A DNA stretch of 8,106 nt from Thermaceae bacterium. GTDB taxonomy: Bacteria; Deinococcota; Deinococci; Deinococcales; Marinithermaceae. The translations under genes were made by a program, and so were the position numbers. Under the pieces are notes generated by a model. It searched no databases and was not told where the DNA came from. It worked only from the letters and a program-made list of their open reading frames with translations. Shown in pieces: positions 6,562-8,106 of this stretch; position 1 is the first letter of the stretch; each line of letters begins with the position of its first letter. The stretch lies in NCBI GenBank assembly GCA_027023345.1, contig JALVVO010000211.1:1-8106 (forward strand), given 5' to 3'.

Positions 6562-6658
6562 CCGCTTAAAACCCCTCCTTCCCCCAAACCGCGGGGAAAA
6601 GAAGCCAAGGTGCCTAGGACTTTTCGCGTTTCTCGCTAGCGGATGGTCCGGAGGATCA
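6546..6658 (-). promoter_or_regulatory. Leader inverted repeat that would sequester the permease start codon
   Basis: Minus-strand arm 6658-6638 (core GGACCATCCGCT) is complementary to arm 6566-6546 (core AGCGGATGGTCC). Of 21 positions 18 are Watson-Crick and one is G-U; the 13 next to the loop are perfect. The 3' arm contains the permease ATG (6561-6559) and its first codons; the loop of about 71 nt contains the Shine-Dalgarno. Inside the loop, TTCCCC (6598-6593) can pair with GGGGAA (6584-6579), which touches the Shine-Dalgarno. In RNA this would block initiation unless the 5' arm is opened. It could instead be a DNA-level operator or a chance repeat. Confidence 0.5.
6574..6580 (-). promoter_or_regulatory. 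Shine-Dalgarno of the first permease gene
   Basis: AAGGAGG on the minus strand, 12 nt before the ATG at 6561, extended by GG. This spacing is longer than usual and lies at the edge of the TTCCCC/GGGGAA hairpin. Its presence shows this operon is translated from a leadered mRNA, unlike the neighbouring genes. Confidence 0.55.
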
Positions 6659-6659
6659 T
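6636..6659 (-). CDS. Possible leader peptide MILRTIR upstream of the ABC exporter operon
   Basis: Seven codons, ATG to TAG. The ATG lies 9 nt after the -10, so it would be within a few nucleotides of the transcript start, as in leaderless genes. The codons make up the 5' arm of the start-sequestering stem, so a ribosome on this frame would free the permease start. It is not in frame with the permease. The product is too short to judge by homology, and chance occurrence is quite possible. Confidence 0.3.
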   Translation of the reverse strand: MILRTIR

Positions 6660-6668
6660 AGCCGCTCC

Positions 6669-6677
6669 ATTATAGCA
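6669..6677 (-). promoter_or_regulatory. Extended -10 promoter of the ABC exporter-plsY operon
   Basis: Minus strand TGCTATAAT: a perfect TATAAT preceded by the TGn extended -10 motif. There is no good -35 (GGGCCC at the 17-bp position), which is common for extended -10 promoters. Predicted transcript start is near 6660-6662, giving a leader of about 100 nt. It lies 20 bp beyond the pduO stop, so the exporter operon can be transcribed independently. Confidence 0.7.
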
Positions 6678-6698
6678 GGGCCTCCCGGCCGGGGCCCT
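6677..6698 (-). terminator. GC-rich hairpin just after the cobalamin adenosyltransferase gene
   Basis: GGGCC and GGCCC arms (6-bp AGGGCC/GGCCCT stem at 6677-6682 and 6693-6698) enclose a GC-rich loop that contains its own palindrome CCGGCCGG. It overlaps the stop codon end and is followed by TGCTATAAT, not a U tract. It could slow or end transcription, but is not a canonical intrinsic terminator, and it fills the space where a -35 of the next promoter would sit. Confidence 0.35.
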
Positions 6699-7257
6699 AA
6701 CCCCGCCTCGCCCGCCAGATCGGCTCCTCGACGCCGAGCCTGTGGTTGACGTAGCGGGCAAGGACGAAGAGGAGGTCGGAAAGGCGGTTTAGGTACTTGA
6801 GGGCGGCGGGGTTCACCCACTCGTGCTCGGCCAGCGCCACCGCCTCCCGCTCCGCCCGCCGCACCACGGTGCGCGCGAGGTGCAGGGCGCCGGCCGCGGG
6901 GTGGCCGCCGGGAAGGACAAAGAGCTTGAGGGGCGGGAGCTCGGCCTCGAGGCGGTCGATCTCGGCCTCGAGCTCGGCCACGTCGTCCTCGTCGAGGCGC
7001 TCGACGTAGCGCTCGGCGGGGCTGTTTTTGAGCGTGGCGAGGTCGCTCCCGAGCTCAAAAAGCCCCCGCTGCAGACGGTCGAGAAGGCCGTCGAGCTCGG
7101 CGAGCTCCCCGGGCAAAAGGCCCCGGGCAAGGCCCAGGGCGCTGTTCGCCTCGTCCACGGTGCCGTAGGCGGCGACCCGGAGCGTGCTCTTCCTTACGCG
7201 CTCGCCGCCCACCAGGGCGGTGAGCCCCTCGTCGCCGGTGCGGGTGTAGATCGGCAT
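6697..7257 (-). CDS. PduO-type ATP:cob(I)alamin adenosyltransferase
   Basis: Transfers the adenosyl group of ATP to cob(I)alamin to form coenzyme B12 (cytoplasmic trimer in the family). The 186-residue length is normal. Motifs: TRTGDEGLTAL (5-15) with the nearby Lys23 for the ATP-binding N-terminal loop, GTVDEANSALG (32-42), LPGGHPAAGALHLART (115-130), RRAER (133-137, with the ATP-binding Arg137), and LNRLSDLLFVLAR (156-168). The five-helix bundle pattern is clear. It stands alone on this transcript, with no other B12 gene in the window; likely clients are B12-dependent enzymes elsewhere. The ATG at 7257 is preceded by TAGGAT and a G-run, so it may be leaderless, although AGGA 7 nt upstream could act as a Shine-Dalgarno. 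Confidence 0.94.
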   Translation of the reverse strand: MPIYTRTGDEGLTALVGGERVRKSTLRVAAYGTVDEANSALGLARGLLPGELAELDGLLDRLQRGLFELGSDLATLKNSPAERYVERLDEDDVAELEAEIDRLEAELPPLKLFVLPGGHPAAGALHLARTVVRRAEREAVALAEHEWVNPAALKYLNRLSDLLFVLARYVNHRLGVEEPIWRARRG

Positions 7258-7263
7258 GCCCCC

Positions 7264-7269
7264 ATCCTA
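7264..7269 (-). promoter_or_regulatory. Candidate -10 element of the adenosyltransferase gene
   Basis: TAGGAT on the minus strand (4 of 6 to TATAAT) ends 6 nt before the ATG. No -35 is evident. The same bases include AGGA, which could be a ribosome binding site, so the assignment is ambiguous. Confidence 0.35.
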
Positions 7270-7278
7270 AATTGGCGA

Positions 7279-7298
7279 CCCGCCCCAGACGGGGCGGG
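7279..7298. repeat. Perfect inverted repeat CCCGCCCC-AGAC-GGGGCGGG
   Basis: An 8-bp perfect stem with a 4-nt loop in the divergent gap between the adenosyltransferase and alr. There is no U tract on either side and a terminator is not expected between divergent starts, so an operator or 5'-leader hairpin is more likely. Confidence 0.6.
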
Positions 7299-7316
7299 GC
7301 CAGGAGGGAGGGATTC

Positions 7317-7343
7317 ATGGATCATCCGGGCGCGGCTAGGTAA
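7317..7343 (+). CDS. Possible 8-codon leader peptide MDHPGAAR upstream of alr
   Basis: ATG at 7317 follows AGGAGGGAGGG (7302-7312), one of the best Shine-Dalgarno sequences in the window, and ends at TAA 7341-7343. Its last codons form the left arm of the hairpin at 7328-7355 and its stop is in the loop. A transcript would have to start upstream of 7302; a weak TAAATT at 7268-7273 is the only candidate -10. Chance is possible. Confidence 0.25.
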   Translation: MDHPGAAR

Positions 7344-7355
7344 AGCCTAGCGCCC
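7328..7355 (+). repeat. Inverted repeat around TAAAG upstream of alr
   Basis: GGGCG + CTAGG pair with CCTAG + CGCCC, with a 3-nt bulge (7333-7335) and the loop TAAAG (7341-7345). It has no U tract. It could be an attenuation hairpin for a longer alr leader or a protein site. Confidence 0.45.
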
Positions 7356-7362
7356 CCGCTTG

Positions 7363-7389
7363 GGGACAGGTGTCCCGCCGGAGCCGGCG
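7363..7389. repeat. Two adjoining 14-bp palindromes in the alr promoter
   Basis: GGGACA-GG-TGTCCC (7363-7376) and CGCCGG-AG-CCGGCG (7376-7389) share one base and both have a 6-2-6 layout. Relative to the predicted alr transcript start at 7405 they lie about 16 to 42 bp upstream, over the -35 and spacer, where a regulator could act. The second is pure G/C apart from the centre, so its signal is weaker. Confidence 0.45.
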
Positions 7390-7391
7390 CG

Positions 7392-7397
7392 TAGACT
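7392..7397 (+). promoter_or_regulatory. Candidate leaderless -10 element of alr
   Basis: TAGACT ends 7 nt before the alr ATG, the same spacing seen for marR and argF. No Shine-Dalgarno lies directly upstream of the ATG and no -35 match is visible; palindromes occupy that position. Confidence 0.45.
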
Positions 7398-7404
7398 CTT
7401 TAGC

Positions 7405-8106
7405 ATGCGGCCCACCTGGCTGGAAGTGGACCTCGGGCGGCTCGCCGAGAACTACCGCCTGCTCACAGCCCGCCTCTCTCCAAAGACCCGGGTGATCGGC
7501 GTGGTCAAGGCGAACGCCTACGGCCACGGCGCTCTTCCGGTGGCGAGAAAGCTGCTCGCGCTCGGCGCCGCCCGCCTCGCGGTGGCCACCGCCGCCGAGG
7601 GGGCCGAGCTCCGGGCGGCGGGGGTCGAGGTCCCGATCCACCTCCTCGGAAGCCTCCACCCAAACGAAGCCGAAGACGCCCTAAAGGCCGACCTCATCCC
7701 CACCCTGGCCACCCTCGAGGCCGCCCGCGCCCTCGCCCAGCTGAGGCCGGGGGCCCTCGTCCACGTCAAGGTGGACACCGGGATGGGCCGGGTCGGCGTC
7801 CGCCCGGAAATCCTCCCCGCCTTCCTCGCCGAGGTCGAGGGCATGGGGCTTTTCGTCGAGGGCCTCTTCACTCACTTCGCCGTCGCCGACGAAGACGAGG
7901 CCTTCACCCGGGACCAGCTTGCGCGCTTTCTCGCGGCCGTCCAGGGCCTTAAAAAGCGCTACCTTCTCCACGCCGCGAACTCGGCGGCGATCCTCGCCGG
8001 CATCGCCGCCGACCTCGACTTCGTCCGCCCCGGCATCGCCCTCTACGGCCTGCCCCCGGACCAGAGCTTAAAAAGCCCTTTGAAGCCGATCCTCGCCTGG
8101 AAGGCA
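7405..8106 (+). CDS. alr: Alanine racemase, N-terminal part (cut by window edge)
   Basis: PLP-dependent interconversion of L- and D-alanine, which supplies D-Ala for peptidoglycan. The 234 visible codons begin MRPTWLEVDLGRLAENYR, the standard family start, and cover most of the PLP-binding TIM barrel. VVKANAYGHG (33-42) holds the PLP lysine Lys35 and Tyr39. VHVKVDTGMGRVG (119-131) carries Lys122 and Arg129, matching the carbamylated Lys and the Arg of Geobacillus Alr. EGLFTHF holds His157, HAANSAA is at 189-195, and RPGIALYG (208-215) contributes the Arg to the PLP pyridine nitrogen. The C-terminal beta domain with the second catalytic Tyr is outside the window. The family is about 360-380 residues. 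Confidence 0.95.
   Translation, partial: MRPTWLEVDLGRLAENYRLLTARLSPKTRVIGVVKANAYGHGALPVARKLLALGAARLAVATAAEGAELRAAGVEVPIHLLGSLHPNEAEDALKADLIPTLATLEAARALAQLRPGALVHVKVDTGMGRVGVRPEILPAFLAEVEGMGLFVEGLFTHFAVADEDEAFTRDQLARFLAAVQGLKKRYLLHAANSAAILAGIAADLDFVRPGIALYGLPPDQSLKSPLKPILAWKA

Noticed and set aside
5683..6639. Plus-strand open frame of 318 codons opposite the permeases
   Set aside because: Highly charged Glu/Pro/Arg-rich translation antisense to two recognisable membrane proteins.
6546..6658. Inverted repeat as ends of a mobile element
   Set aside because: Only about 70 bp lies between the arms, there is no transposase or target duplication, and one arm includes a conserved gene start.
7279..7298. 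Intrinsic terminator at the perfect 8-bp stem
   Set aside because: No T run on either strand, and it lies between two divergent gene starts.
7258..7404. Cobalamin riboswitch for the adenosyltransferase
   Set aside because: No B12-box-like conserved core is visible, and most of the candidate space lies upstream of its likely leaderless promoter.

Overview
The window is about 8.1 kb of very GC-rich, gene-dense bacterial chromosome with strong G/C bias at third codon positions. The gene content (argF-argC, PduO-type cobalamin adenosyltransferase, alr, plsY, a COG4586/4587/3694-type ABC-2 exporter), the GC bias and several apparently leaderless TAnnnT promoters suggest Deinococcus-Thermus, probably Thermaceae (Thermus, Meiothermus, Oceanithermus or Marinithermus-like). 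That assignment is inference. Both ends cut through genes: argC at the left edge and alr at the right. No tRNA, rRNA, CRISPR or insertion sequence is visible.

Region 1 (1-1229, minus strand) is an arginine biosynthesis operon, argF then argC, joined by an ATGA stop/start overlap. Region 2 (1230-3406, plus strand) diverges from it: a small MarR-family regulator and a 14-helix DHA2-type drug exporter overlap by 8 bp, and a 9-bp direct repeat covers the likely marR promoter. This looks like an autoregulated efflux cassette. The exporter carries a roughly 110-residue charged helical insert before its last membrane helix.

Region 3 (3378-6561, minus strand) is a four-gene operon of two ABC-2 permeases, their ATPase, and plsY, which makes lysophosphatidic acid. 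Gaps are 1, 9 and 12 nt. plsY converges on the exporter gene and overlaps it by 29 bp. The operon is preceded by a perfect extended -10 promoter and a leader of about 100 nt. The 5' end of this leader is complementary over about 20 nt to the start-codon region of the first permease, and that same 5' arm contains a 7-codon open frame beginning almost at the predicted transcript start. This resembles a translational attenuator and is the most interesting signal here.

Region 4 (6697-8106) holds a PduO-type ATP:cob(I)alamin adenosyltransferase (minus) and, divergently, alanine racemase (plus, truncated). The 147-bp gap between them contains four inverted repeats and an 8-codon open frame with a good Shine-Dalgarno sequence.

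The genes combine amino-acid, cofactor, cell-wall and phospholipid housekeeping with two exporters of unknown substrate. Four genes (argF, marR, pduO, alr) have a TAnnnT hexamer ending 6-7 nt before the start codon, consistent with leaderless mRNAs.
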